From the NCBI GenBank assembly GCA_900759565.1, contig CAAEVV010000064.1, forward strand, positions 31,006-95,005: DNA of 64,000 nucleotides. Reading direction: 5' to 3'. The notes under the pieces were generated by a model. The model was not told the origin of the DNA. It worked only from the letters and a program-made list of their open reading frames with translations, and made no database searches. A program made the position numbers and the translations under genes. How positions within the stretch are numbered: the first letter of the stretch is position 1; the number at the start of each line of letters is the position of its first letter. Below are positions 1-8,310 of the stretch, one piece after another. This stretch comes from an uncultured Collinsella sp. Lineage in GTDB: Bacteria; Actinomycetota; Coriobacteriia; Coriobacteriales; Coriobacteriaceae.

Positions 1-63
1 GAGCGCCTGAACATGCGGCAGGAGCTCGTCGATCCCGACGATGGTATAGATAGCCTTTTGCAT
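1..63 (-). CDS. Hydrogenase subunit, 5' end only (EchD/NuoC-like position)
   Basis: Only the first 21 codons are inside the window; the gene runs off the left edge. The N-terminus reads MQKAIYTIVGIDELLPHVQA. Its ATG overlaps the TAA of the upstream small-subunit gene (TAATG), so the two are translationally coupled. In group 4 [NiFe] hydrogenases (Ech, Hyc) the small subunit is followed by a NuoC-like subunit or a NuoC/NuoD-like large subunit, so this is probably that gene. Too little sequence is present to say which, and the assignment rests on position. Confidence 0.6.
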   Translation of the reverse strand, partial: MQKAIYTIVGIDELLPHVQAL

Positions 64-638
64 TACTCGGCCTCCTTTGCAGCGACGGACGCAGCGGGCG
101 TCCCAGCAGCCGTGCCGCCGGCCTCCGCAACAGCCACGAACCCGTCCTCGCCCAGCTCGACGCCACCGTCCCAGGTTGCGGCGCCGCCCACGGTAAGCGG
201 ATCGCCGCCAGCACGCATCACGGCCTCCTTCTGATCCAGGATGCCGCACGCCTCCACAATGGCATCGATCACGGTCTCGGGACGAATGGCGCACCCAGGC
301 GCGTACACGTCCACGGGAATCGCGCGGTCCACGCCGCCGATCACGTTATAGGCATCGCGGAACACGCCGCCCGAACACGCGCAGATACCGCAGGCCACCA
401 CGCACTTGGGCTCGAGCATCTGGTTGTAGATCTGGCGCACGACAGGCAGGTTCTGGGCATTGACCGACCCCGTCACCAAAAAGATATCCGCATGCTTGGG
501 GTTGCCGGTGTTGACCACGCCAAAGCGCTCCGCATCGAACAGCGGCGTGAGCGAGGCCAGCACCTCGATATCGCATCCGTTGCAGCTCGAGCCGTCATAA
601 TGAATAACCCACGGCGAGCGCGACATTTTATGATCCAT
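63..638 (-). CDS. Group 4 [NiFe]-hydrogenase small subunit (NuoB/EchC/HycG-like)
   Basis: This 191-residue protein belongs to the NuoB / hydrogenase small-subunit family, which holds the proximal [4Fe-4S] cluster that passes electrons to the [NiFe] site. Cluster ligands are visible: SCNGC near the N-terminus (C19, C22), C86 within ACGICACSGG, and C116 in PGCAIRPE. It has no signal peptide, as expected for a cytoplasm-facing membrane-bound hydrogenase. The last 50 residues are a Gly/Ala/Glu-rich tail. The start is the ATG at 638 behind AGGAGG. It lies 12 bp after the fused membrane-subunit gene and overlaps the next gene by one base, so it is in an operon. The pairing with NuoL/NuoH-like membrane subunits argues for an Ech- or Hyc-type complex rather than complex I. 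Confidence 0.88.
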   Translation of the reverse strand: MDHKMSRSPWVIHYDGSSCNGCDIEVLASLTPLFDAERFGVVNTGNPKHADIFLVTGSVNAQNLPVVRQIYNQMLEPKCVVACGICACSGGVFRDAYNVIGGVDRAIPVDVYAPGCAIRPETVIDAIVEACGILDQKEAVMRAGGDPLTVGGAATWDGGVELGEDGFVAVAEAGGTAAGTPAASVAAKEAE

Positions 639-650
639 GGATGCCGCCTC

Positions 651-3533
651 CTAAATAAACACGTCGACGAGGATGGGCATAAGGTTGAGCAGGCCAAACA
701 CCAGCGCCACGCCCCAGCCGAGCCTAAAGCAGCTGCGCCAGGTGCTGCGTGCGAAGGTGTTATCGATCAGCACCTCGACAAAATACGTCGCAGCCATCAC
801 GACCAGGGCGACCACCCAGCTCACCGGGTTGTCCCAGACAAAGAACATGCCCACCCACATCAAAAACAGCACGGTCTCGCACCAGTGCATAAGGGTCATC
901 TTGGCCAGCGTGCCGCCGCTCATCTCGGTGGCGACACCCTGGACAATCTCCTGATGCGCGTGATGCGAGTACGAAAGGTCAAACGGCGACTTGCGCAGCT
1001 TGATGGTAAGCACCGCGAGCAACGCGAGGAAAATGGGTGCGCTGTACACGATGATGGGGGCCGACTGCCCCGTCACGGCAATGGAATCGAAGCTGTCGGT
1101 GGCAAGATACAGACCCACGCTCATCAGCAGAACGGCGGGCTCGTAGCTCATAACCTGCAGCAACTCACGATCGGCGCCAACCTGGGCAAACGGGCTTTGC
1201 GTCGAGGCGGACGCCAGCACCACAAAGATCGCGGCGAGCGTCACCATAAAGGAGCATAACATCGTGTTGGAACCCGACACAAAGATGCCACCGCCCACCA
1301 CGGTAAAGATGAGCGCGCACGCCATATAGGTATCGTCCATGGTGTTTACGCTGGCAGGGGCTTTGCGCAGCAGCTTGGCAACGTCGTAGAATGGCTGGAG
1401 CAGGCGCGGGCCCACGCGGCCCTGCATGCGGGCCGAAAGTTTGCGGTCAACGCCGTCGATCAGGCCGCCCACAAGCGGCGCCAGCAGGGCAAACGCCACG
1501 GTGCCTATAAAGATGCCCACGACACCCGAACCTTCGAAATACTTGCCGCGCAGCACCGAGGGCACGCTCATGGCAAGCCGCTCGGGCCCAATCCACGCGC
1601 AACACAGCAGCGCAAACAAGATAATGCTGCAGCACACGACGCTGCCCGCGGGGCCAATACGCTTCTCGCCAAGGGCGTCCTCCGAGTACCAATTGCGCTT
1701 TTCGGCCTTTACCTCGCGACCCATCGAGCCGCGGAAATGGCGATATTTATCGGTTCCCACGCCCGAAAGATATACGTTTACGTGCGGTTTGTTGCTCACG
1801 CGGAATGAAGTCAGCAGCACCACGGCGATAAACGCCACGATAACCACCATCAGATACATGGCGTCCTTGCCGATAACGTACGGCACGCGGCCAAACACCA
1901 TGGCCAAGTAAGGCGACACCAGACCGCTCGAGATAACCGGGAACGCCACGCAGCACAGAATCAGCAGCGCGGCGATGGTGTTGAGTGCCACCCATTCGGT
2001 CTTATGGACATTGACCTCAACGTTTTGAGCCGTGGGGTCGACGCCCGAAAGCTTGGCAAGCCACTTGCCCCAGAAGAAGAACGTCGCGGCCGAGCCAAAG
2101 GCCAGCACCATGATCATGAGCACGTTGCCAGTCTGCGCGAACGCCACCAGGGCGCCCCACTTGGACACGAGCATGCCAAACGGCGCCACAAACATGCCCA
2201 TGATACCCAGCATCATCAGACGCGTCAGGTGCGGCATGCGGCTGAACATACCGTCCATGTCCTCGATATCGCGGCTGCCGATATGATGCTCGGCCGTGCC
2301 CACGCACAGGAACAGCAGCGACTTTGCCACCGTGTGGAACAGGATCAGGAAGATGGCCGCCCATACGGCCTCGGGCGCGCCGACACCCAAGCAGGCACTG
2401 ATGAGGCCCAAGTTGGAAATGGTGGAGTACGCGAGCACGCGTTTGGCGTTACTCTGCGAGATGGCCATAAGGGCAGCGAGCAAAAACGTGATGGCACCCA
2501 CACTCGTGACCATAAAGCCGGTCACGGGATAGATGGCATAGAGCGGGCTCAGCTTGACCATCAGGAACACGCCGGCTTTGACCATGGTTGACGAGTGCAG
2601 CAGGGCGCTCGTGGGCGTGGGGGCGACCATGGCGCCGAGCAGCCAGGTGTGGAACGGCATCTGCGCGGCCTTGGTGAGTGCGGCGAGCGACAGCAGGACG
2701 ACCGGCATCACCAGCAGTGCGGATTGCGCGGTGCCGGCGCCGGAAAGCTCGATCATGCCCGAGATGGTCAGCGGCATGCCGTTAACGTGCAGAAACATAA
2801 GGCCCGCCAAAAACGCGATGCCGCCCAGCATGTTGAGGATGATCTGGGTAAAGGCGTTCTTGATGGCCTCGGGCGTGCGCGTGTAGCCAATCATAAGGAA
2901 CGAGCACACGGTGGTGATTTCCCAGCCGCAGAACAGCCACTCAAGGTTATCGCTCGTCACGATGACGAACATGGCCGAGAGGAACAGAAACATAAGTGCC
3001 AGGAACTGCGGGCGACGGTCGGGCGCAGTCTGCCCGCGCAGCGCGGCCTCGTGCTCGTCGTGGGCCTGGAAGTCCTTCATATAACCCAAGGCATACACGC
3101 AGATTAGGCTGCCAACAATGCCGACGGCGAGGACCATGATCACGCTCATGTAGTCCAGGTAGAACGGCGTGGCGGTGACGACCTCGGCCGCGGGCAGCGT
3201 CATGGCTGCAAAGGCGAGCGAGCCCACCAGCTGGACTATGCCGAGCACCGTGGTGAGCGCGTTCCTATATTCGTACGCGTTGTACAGGATGACGGCGCAT
3301 AGGATGACGTCGATAACGGAACTGATGATCGAGAGCACATGCGAGGTGCCGGGGGCAACCTCAAAGCTCTGCGGACCCGTGCCAAAAAACATGACGGCGA
3401 CTACAACTGTCACCGCCATAATAATGCCGGAGCCTATGAGCCCCACCGCATCGCGGGCGCGGTCACCGCGCGCGAGCAGCATGCCCAGCGCCGGTACCAG
3501 CGGAAACAGGGTAAGGAAATACAGTAGCGTCAT
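651..3533 (-). CDS. Fused hydrogenase membrane subunit: NuoL-like antiporter domain + NuoH-like domain
   Basis: A 960-residue polytopic membrane protein. Residues 1 to about 640 are a NuoL/M/N (Mrp antiporter-like, EchA/HycC) proton-channel subunit, with the conserved transmembrane motifs KAAQMPFHTWLLGAM and APTPTSALLHSSTMVKAG. Residues about 664-960 are a NuoH/EchB/HycD-like subunit, with GRVGPRLLQPFYDVAKLL, FAQVGADRELLQVMSYEP and SPFDLSYSHHAHQEIVQG. These are separate genes in the Ech and Hyc operons known to me, so this is a natural fusion; the joint is near base 1544. The start at 3533 has GGGGGAG eight bases upstream. The gene is first in the minus-strand operon ahead of the small subunit. 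It presumably couples H2 evolution from ferredoxin to ion pumping. No stop or frameshift was seen at the joint. Confidence 0.88.
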   Translation of the reverse strand: MTLLYFLTLFPLVPALGMLLARGDRARDAVGLIGSGIIMAVTVVVAVMFFGTGPQSFEVAPGTSHVLSIISSVIDVILCAVILYNAYEYRNALTTVLGIVQLVGSLAFAAMTLPAAEVVTATPFYLDYMSVIMVLAVGIVGSLICVYALGYMKDFQAHDEHEAALRGQTAPDRRPQFLALMFLFLSAMFVIVTSDNLEWLFCGWEITTVCSFLMIGYTRTPEAIKNAFTQIILNMLGGIAFLAGLMFLHVNGMPLTISGMIELSGAGTAQSALLVMPVVLLSLAALTKAAQMPFHTWLLGAMVAPTPTSALLHSSTMVKAGVFLMVKLSPLYAIYPVTGFMVTSVGAITFLLAALMAISQSNAKRVLAYSTISNLGLISACLGVGAPEAVWAAIFLILFHTVAKSLLFLCVGTAEHHIGSRDIEDMDGMFSRMPHLTRLMMLGIMGMFVAPFGMLVSKWGALVAFAQTGNVLMIMVLAFGSAATFFFWGKWLAKLSGVDPTAQNVEVNVHKTEWVALNTIAALLILCCVAFPVISSGLVSPYLAMVFGRVPYVIGKDAMYLMVVIVAFIAVVLLTSFRVSNKPHVNVYLSGVGTDKYRHFRGSMGREVKAEKRNWYSEDALGEKRIGPAGSVVCCSIILFALLCCAWIGPERLAMSVPSVLRGKYFEGSGVVGIFIGTVAFALLAPLVGGLIDGVDRKLSARMQGRVGPRLLQPFYDVAKLLRKAPASVNTMDDTYMACALIFTVVGGGIFVSGSNTMLCSFMVTLAAIFVVLASASTQSPFAQVGADRELLQVMSYEPAVLLMSVGLYLATDSFDSIAVTGQSAPIIVYSAPIFLALLAVLTIKLRKSPFDLSYSHHAHQEIVQGVATEMSGGTLAKMTLMHWCETVLFLMWVGMFFVWDNPVSWVVALVVMAATYFVEVLIDNTFARSTWRSCFRLGWGVALVFGLLNLMPILVDVFI

Positions 3534-3676
3534 ACCATCACTCCCCCATGCAAAAACGCTGCAATTGTTTAACGTTATAGCTCAATTGAGGAGTAGCGGC
3601 GGCAGGTTTTCGGTCAACTGGGGAGTTTTAGGCGTACGGGGCAAGGAGCCTGTCCGCATTGGAGCAGAGGGGCGGC

Positions 3677-3703
3677 AAGAAAAATGCGCCCCTGTGGGCG
3701 CAC
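3677..3703 (-). terminator. Rho-independent terminator of the HTH gene
   Basis: On the minus strand TGCGCCC-aca-GGGGCGCA is followed by TTTTTC. It lies 11 bases beyond the stop of the HTH gene at 3715. Confidence 0.75.
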
Positions 3704-3714
3704 CATCCCGTTTG

Positions 3715-4110
3715 CTATTCCGCCTTTTTAACGCGCGGCTTGCGACCGCGCGGCTTATCGACCAGCGCGGACTCACCGCTCTCGCGATACTGGCGGCACC
3801 AAGCCTTGACCGAAGACTCGCTAGGAATCTTGTGCTTGATCATGGCCTCGCGAACCGTTAAGCCGTTTTCCAAGCGGTCCTTAACCACGGCGAGCTTAAC
3901 TTCGTACGAATAGGTGTGATGATGCGAACCGGCATTGAGAACGGCGTCGGCACCGCCCACGGCATACGCGCGGGCCCACTGACGAGCCGTGGCCTGGGGA
4001 ATGCCAAGCTCCGCGGCGAGAGCGCGATGACCGACCCCCTCTTGGAGGATCTCGACGGCGCACTGCCTAACCTCGGGCGCATGCGTGCGAGTCCTAGTTG
4101 CTTCCGACAT
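3715..4110 (-). CDS. Orphan helix-turn-helix, IS3 OrfA-like protein
   Basis: About 131 residues with two successive helix-turn-helix segments. The first contains ALAAELGIPQATARQWARAY and the second VREAMIKHKIPSESSVKAWC, and the protein ends in a basic tail (RGRKPRVKKAE). This resembles the DNA-binding OrfA (transposase_8/HTH_28 type) of IS3-like elements. No catalytic DDE partner, terminal inverted repeat or target duplication was found, so it is either a relic or a domesticated regulator. The start is uncertain: an ATG at 4110 preceded by AAGAAG, or a GTG at 4119 preceded by AAGG. It has its own terminator and is flanked by an AT-rich gap. Confidence 0.7.
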   Translation of the reverse strand: MSEATRTRTHAPEVRQCAVEILQEGVGHRALAAELGIPQATARQWARAYAVGGADAVLNAGSHHHTYSYEVKLAVVKDRLENGLTVREAMIKHKIPSESSVKAWCRQYRESGESALVDKPRGRKPRVKKAE

Positions 4111-4119
4111 ACCTGCCAC

Positions 4120-4443
4120 TTCTTAGCCTTAGCCGTTAATCTGCTTTCTTACGTGCAAGTTAGATAGTAGCATTTTACTGTTTGCTCAAAGCAGTTAATT
4201 AAAATAGACGCGGCGTTATCTGGGCATTTGGCACCAAATTACGACATTTCTTTATCGATTATTTACGCTGGTAGCTGACTCGCAGCTAATCGTCATTCGC
4301 TTGTCAACAAAATTGGCATCTCTTTATGTCCTTTGGTATAGAAGATATAGTTATTAACCCCTCCCCCAATAATTTTGAGTGATCTGCGAGGCAGTAGACG
4401 TCCTCACTCCTCATGATTACCGCGCATTGCCATCCACCGGAGC
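4120..4443. other. AT-rich intergenic region
   Basis: This stretch is clearly more AT-rich than its neighbours and holds no convincing gene. On the minus strand TTGAGC and TATCTA, 17 bp apart (about 4167-4195), could be a promoter for the HTH gene, but the match is weak. It may be the remains of a mobile element that carried the HTH gene. Confidence 0.35.
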
Positions 4444-4484
4444 AAAACAAAAAGGGCGGGACCTGCTGCGCTTGCAGGCCCCGC
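4444..4484 (-). terminator. Terminator of the ene-reductase gene
   Basis: On the minus strand a GCGGGGCCTGC stem pairs with GCAGGTCCCGC, followed by CTTTTTGTTTTG. It lies 76 bases past the stop codon at 4560. Confidence 0.8.
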
Positions 4485-4559
4485 ACCGGTTGGCACCCGA
4501 CGGGACACAGCCGGGCGAGACGGATCCGTGCTACCGCCCCGCCTGGCCGCGATGTTCAA

Positions 4560-6590
4560 CTACAGCTCGTTGGCCGCGTGATATGCCGTGCGAATGGCGC
4601 TCGCAATGTCGGCGGTGCGCTCACCCGAGCAGTCTCCCACGCAGGTCACGGGCACCGTCACGCCATCCAGGTCAAACGCGTTGGCCTTGGAGCCCACGGC
4701 CATCACCACGTAATCGCAGGCGATCTTCACCGGCTCCTCGGCGCCGTCCTCGGTGGTGCGAACAGCCTCCACGCCTTCGTCGGTAATGGCGGTCAGGCGG
4801 GTCTTCACGTGCTGCTCCACGTTGTGCTCGGCAAAGTCGCTCATGATCAGCGGCAGAATGGTCTCGGACTCGCCCGCGGCAATCTTGTCGAGCATCTCCA
4901 CGATCGCCACCTCGCAGCCGTGCTGCAGCAGGTACTCGGCAGTCTCGGTGCCCACCAGGCCACCGCCAATGACGGCGACGCGGCCCGTAAGCTCCACCTT
5001 GCCGGCCAGCACGTCCCAGCTCGAGACGACCTTGTCCGAATCGGCACCCGGAACGGGAATGACCACGTCGTGCGCGCCCACGGCCACAATCGCGGCGTCG
5101 GCGGCGTTGAGGTCCTCGGCGGTAGCGGCATGGTTGAGCTCGACCTTCACGCCCAGGCCAGGCAGAATCTTCTCGTAGTACTCGACCGAGCGCATGATCT
5201 CGTCCTTGCGCGGAGGCGCAGCCGCCAGCACAATCTGGCCGCCCAAGTGATCGCTCGCCTCGTAAACGGTCACGTCGTAGCCACGCTTGGCCGCCACGCG
5301 CGCGGCCTCCAAGCCGGCGATACCGCCGCCCACCACGGCAATCTTCTTGTCGCCCTCGCCCGGCTTGATGGCGATGGTCGCCTCGTCACCGTTCTCGGCA
5401 TTGAGCACGCACGAGATGTACTTGCGGTTTTGAATCGCGTCGACGCAGCCCTTGTTGCAGTTGAGGCACTCGCGGATGGGCTCACCCGTGGCGGCCTTCA
5501 GCGCAATGTCGGGGTCGCACATGAGCGAGCGGCCATAGGCGATGATGTCGGCCGCGCCGTCTTCCAGAATCTTCTCGCCGGCCTCGACCGAGACAACACG
5601 GCCCACGGTTGCCACCGGCACGGAGACCAGGGCCTTGACGCGCTCGGCCACCGGCAGCGTCCAGTTGTAGGGCATGGCACCCATGGGTGGAATGGTGTCG
5701 CCCATGTTGCCGGTGTGGTTGGCCTGTGCAACCTGGATCATATCGATGCCCGCGCCCTCGAGCAGCTTGGCAAACTCGCAGGCCTCGTCGGGTAGCAAGC
5801 CGCCCTTGCCGCGCGGCGTGCCGTCGGGGTTCTCCATGATCACGGGGAGCTTGTACTCCACCATCAGCTGCGGCGCAGCCTCCTTAATGGCGGCGACGAC
5901 CTCCAGCGCGTAGCGGACGCGGTTCTCGAACGAACCACCGTACTCGTCGGTGCGCTTGTTGAGGATAGCCGAGCACAGCGAACCCACCAAGCGGTCGCCG
6001 TGGACCTCGATGGCGTCGATGCCGGCCTGCTGCGCGCGAGCGGCCGAGGCAGCAATGGCCTCCTTGATCTGGGTGAGCTGCTCTGCGCTTGCCTCGTTCA
6101 CAAAGTGCTGCATGTCGTGGTGCAGCTTGGCGTAGGCCTGGTTGCGGATCTCGTTGGACTCGGCCATCTTGGCGGCAAAGGTCTCCTCGTCGCCGGCGGC
6201 CTTGGCCTCCTGCGCGGCCTTGGCGGCGGCCATGGATCCCATGACCATGCGGCCGACACCGGGCACATCGTACTCGGGATGGAACAGCTGCAGCGCGACC
6301 TTGGCGCCGTGCTTGTGGACGGCATCGGCCAGCGCCTTAAACGTGGGGATCTGGGCGTCGGTTGCCAGCTTGGGCGTGGGGCTTGCGGTCATGACGGGAG
6401 CAACATCGCCGATGACGATGTAGCTCACGCCGCCACGGGCCAGGCGCTCGTAAAAAGCCAGGCTGCGCTCGCCGATGGAACCGTCGCGCTCCTCGTAGCC
6501 GGTGGTCAGCGGCGGGAACATAATGCGGTTCTTGAGCTCAAGGGGGCCAACCGTAATGGGCTGGAGCAGCTTGGATGCAGGTGCGGTCAT
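4560..6590 (-). CDS. Fe-S flavoenzyme ene-reductase (NADH:flavin oxidoreductase / 2,4-dienoyl-CoA reductase family)
   Basis: A 676-residue enzyme with an N-terminal Old-Yellow-Enzyme-type TIM barrel that binds FMN (opening LLQPITVGPLELKNRIMFPP, later RTDEYGGSFENR). A 4Fe-4S motif follows (CLNCNKGC, then C 11 residues on), then a C-terminal FAD/NAD(P)H module with KIAVVGGGIAGLEAARVA. FadH, BaiCD/BaiH and 2-enoate reductases share this layout; they reduce activated C=C bonds of fatty acids, bile-acid intermediates or cinnamates. The substrate here is unknown. The usual active-site Tyr region (HGYL or EGYL) reads HGDRL. The ATG at 6590 is preferred over the one at 6596, because AGAGGA lies six bases before the former and directly abuts the latter. 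It is transcribed alone, downstream of a repeat array. Confidence 0.85.
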   Translation of the reverse strand: MTAPASKLLQPITVGPLELKNRIMFPPLTTGYEERDGSIGERSLAFYERLARGGVSYIVIGDVAPVMTASPTPKLATDAQIPTFKALADAVHKHGAKVALQLFHPEYDVPGVGRMVMGSMAAAKAAQEAKAAGDEETFAAKMAESNEIRNQAYAKLHHDMQHFVNEASAEQLTQIKEAIAASAARAQQAGIDAIEVHGDRLVGSLCSAILNKRTDEYGGSFENRVRYALEVVAAIKEAAPQLMVEYKLPVIMENPDGTPRGKGGLLPDEACEFAKLLEGAGIDMIQVAQANHTGNMGDTIPPMGAMPYNWTLPVAERVKALVSVPVATVGRVVSVEAGEKILEDGAADIIAYGRSLMCDPDIALKAATGEPIRECLNCNKGCVDAIQNRKYISCVLNAENGDEATIAIKPGEGDKKIAVVGGGIAGLEAARVAAKRGYDVTVYEASDHLGGQIVLAAAPPRKDEIMRSVEYYEKILPGLGVKVELNHAATAEDLNAADAAIVAVGAHDVVIPVPGADSDKVVSSWDVLAGKVELTGRVAVIGGGLVGTETAEYLLQHGCEVAIVEMLDKIAAGESETILPLIMSDFAEHNVEQHVKTRLTAITDEGVEAVRTTEDGAEEPVKIACDYVVMAVGSKANAFDLDGVTVPVTCVGDCSGERTADIASAIRTAYHAANEL

Positions 6591-6732
6591 GGACATTCCT
6601 CTCTTGTAGGCGCGGCGGCGATGATGCCGCGTAGTTGTCTAGAGGATATGGCATGGGAGCACGGCGGCACAACGAAAATCGGCGAATATCAGGTGGCGGC
6701 AGGTGGATGGGACGGGACGGCCCGTCAGTTTG
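6591..6732. other. Upstream region of the ene-reductase
   Basis: 142 bases between the ene-reductase start and the repeat array. It holds the ribosome-binding site and presumably the promoter, but no clear -35/-10 pair was recognised. Confidence 0.4.
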
Positions 6733-7031
6733 TCTCAATCTGTAACAGTTACGCGGCAAAACCGGGTCTTACTGTTACAGATCGAGATATTCCCCTCGAC
6801 CCAACCTCAACAATCTCAATCTGTAACAGCTAGACCCACTTTTGACCCCTACCTGTTACAGATCGAGACAAACCATACCCGCCTGCTAGAAAATCTCAAT
6901 CTATAACAACAACTCGGCAAAATCCGTCCCTCGTGTTACAGATCAAGACAAACACGACCCAACCCACCGGTATATCTCGATCTGTAACACCTAGCCGCCT
7001 AAATCGGGTCTAGATGTTACAGATCGAGATT
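6733..7031. repeat. Array of eight 16-bp elements in alternating orientation, ~40-bp spacing
   Basis: The element TCTCRATCTGTAACAG and its reverse complement CTGTTACAGATYGAGA alternate eight times, starting near 6733, 6772, 6813, 6853, 6893, 6934, 6974 and 7016. Each inverted pair could form a hairpin with a 15-16 bp stem and a 23-26 nt loop, and the pair repeats every 80-81 bp. The stretches in between differ, but odd-numbered ones share a weak theme (CGGCAAAA..CGGGTCT). The orientation alternates, so it is not a CRISPR array. It lies between the terminator of tRNA-fMet and the ene-reductase upstream region. It could be a multiplied palindromic repeat or an array of regulator sites; its role is unknown. 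Confidence 0.85.
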
Positions 7032-7076
7032 TTGTTTGAGAGGCCGAGAATTGGACCGAAAACACGGTCCCGGAAT

Positions 7077-7108
7077 AACAAAAAAGCTCGCCGGCTAGGC
7101 CGACGAGC
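7077..7108 (-). terminator. Terminator after tRNA-fMet
   Basis: On the minus strand GCTCGTCGGC-cta-GCCGGCGAGC is followed by TTTTTTGTT, starting 11 bases past the CCA end of the tRNA. Confidence 0.85.
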
Positions 7109-7118
7109 TGCAAGTTCT

Positions 7119-7195
7119 TGGTCGCGGGGGCAGGATTTGAACCTACGACCTCCGGGTTATGAGCCCGGCGAGCTACCAGACTGCTCCACCCCGCA
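7119..7195 (-). tRNA. tRNA-Met(CAT), initiator type
   Basis: A 77-nt cloverleaf with anticodon CAT. The anticodon stem CCGGG/CCCGG gives three consecutive G:C pairs next to the loop, the mark of initiator tRNA. The 3' CCA is encoded. Positions 1 and 72 appear as T and G, a non-Watson-Crick end consistent with initiator identity, although C1/A72 is the usual pair. It has its own promoter and terminator. Confidence 0.93.
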
Positions 7196-7226
7196 ATGTC
7201 TGGGCGCCTCATGTGCGCAAGAAAGT

Positions 7227-7255
7227 ATATTACGCGGGAGTTCGGTAAACGGCAA
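7227..7255 (-). promoter_or_regulatory. Promoter of tRNA-fMet
   Basis: On the minus strand TTGCCG (-35) and TAATAT (-10) are separated by exactly 17 bp and end 31 bases before the tRNA. Confidence 0.65.
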
Positions 7256-7391
7256 GGAAAAACTCGTGGAGCATAATTCCTTCATATTTAAACCTCTCAG
7301 CCCCTATCACCGTAAACGAATCGCAGCCGAGTGCCGTCGGCGGCGCGTATACAATGGTGCGCGTCCTTTTATGCCAACACTGGGAGTAGAC

Positions 7392-8165
7392 ATGCTGCTC
7401 GCTATCGATATGGGAAACACGCAGACGGCCATGGGCCTGTTTGACGGAGACGAGCTGGTGCAGTCGTGGCGCATGCCCACCGACCGCTCCTATACCGCCG
7501 ACGAGATCCATGTGCGCCTGATGGGTTTCTTTAAGATGTACGGCCTTTCGCTCGACGCGGTCGACGCGGTCGCCTTTGCCGGCGTGGTGCCGCAGCTCTC
7601 GCGCGAATGGCACGCCGTGGCCGACCGCATTGCCGCGGACGCCATCGTCATCGGGCCGCAGACGGCCGCGGTGACCAAGCTGCGCGCGGCGCGTCCCCAA
7701 GCCGTAGGCGCCGATCGCGTCGCTAACGCCGTTGCGGCCGAGACTTTCTACGGCGCGCCGGCAATCGTGGTGGACTTTGGCACCGCGACCAATATCGACG
7801 TCATCGATGAGGACGGTTATTACATTGGCGGAGCGATCGCGCCGGGCATTCGCATCTCCATGGACGCGCTTGCCGCCCGTGCCGCCAAGCTCGCCAGCGT
7901 GCCGCTCGAGGCGCCCGAGCACGCCATCGGCCGCGATACCGAGGAGTGCATCAAGGTCGGCGCCGTGACGGGCGCCGCCGCCATGGCCGAGGGCCTGGTC
8001 GCGCGCATGAAGCGCGAGCTGGGCCGCGAGGATGCCACCGTTATCGCCACGGGCGGTCTCGCCAGCATCGTCGCCGATTCGACCGATGCCTTCGACGTGG
8101 TCGACGGACAGCTCACCATCAAGGGTATCTGCGAAATCTACCGCCGCATGCAGGAGCTGGGATAG
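7392..8165 (+). CDS. coaX: Type III pantothenate kinase
   Basis: A 257-residue kinase that phosphorylates pantothenate in the first step of CoA synthesis. The fold is ASKHA, seen in the N-terminal phosphate motif DMGNTQTAMGLFDGDE, the signature GADRVANAVAA, and DFGTATNIDV. The length matches the family (about 255-260). The ATG at 7392 has GGGAG five bases upstream; longer in-frame extensions would read back through the tRNA gene and are rejected. It is followed by a terminator shared with the convergent biotin-ligase-like gene. Confidence 0.95.
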   Translation: MLLAIDMGNTQTAMGLFDGDELVQSWRMPTDRSYTADEIHVRLMGFFKMYGLSLDAVDAVAFAGVVPQLSREWHAVADRIAADAIVIGPQTAAVTKLRAARPQAVGADRVANAVAAETFYGAPAIVVDFGTATNIDVIDEDGYYIGGAIAPGIRISMDALAARAAKLASVPLEAPEHAIGRDTEECIKVGAVTGAAAMAEGLVARMKRELGREDATVIATGGLASIVADSTDAFDVVDGQLTIKGICEIYRRMQELG

Positions 8166-8244
8166 AGCAGGGGCTTAAGTCGAGCACGCCCGATGCCACA
8201 GTCCCCGCAAAGGCTCGCCAAACCTATTCCTCAGACAGGCGAAA

Positions 8245-8279
8245 CCCTCCCCGGCACAGGCCGAGGAGGGTCTTGTTGT
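8245..8279. terminator. Terminator between convergent coaX and the biotin-ligase-like gene
   Basis: CCCTCCCCGGC pairs with GCCGAGGAGGG, followed by TCTTGTTGT on the plus strand. It lies between two converging genes and may serve both. Confidence 0.7.
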
Positions 8280-8310
8280 CATCGTTGTCTTTGGGCGCTG
8301 GCGCCTCGCG

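Noticed and set aside
4304..4486. 60-codon frame on the minus strand before the HTH gene
   Set aside because: It overlaps the ene-reductase terminator and lacks a ribosome-binding site.
6733..7031. CRISPR array
   Set aside because: Repeat size and spacing resemble a small CRISPR, but the repeats alternate in orientation, intervening segments are related to each other, and no cas gene is present.
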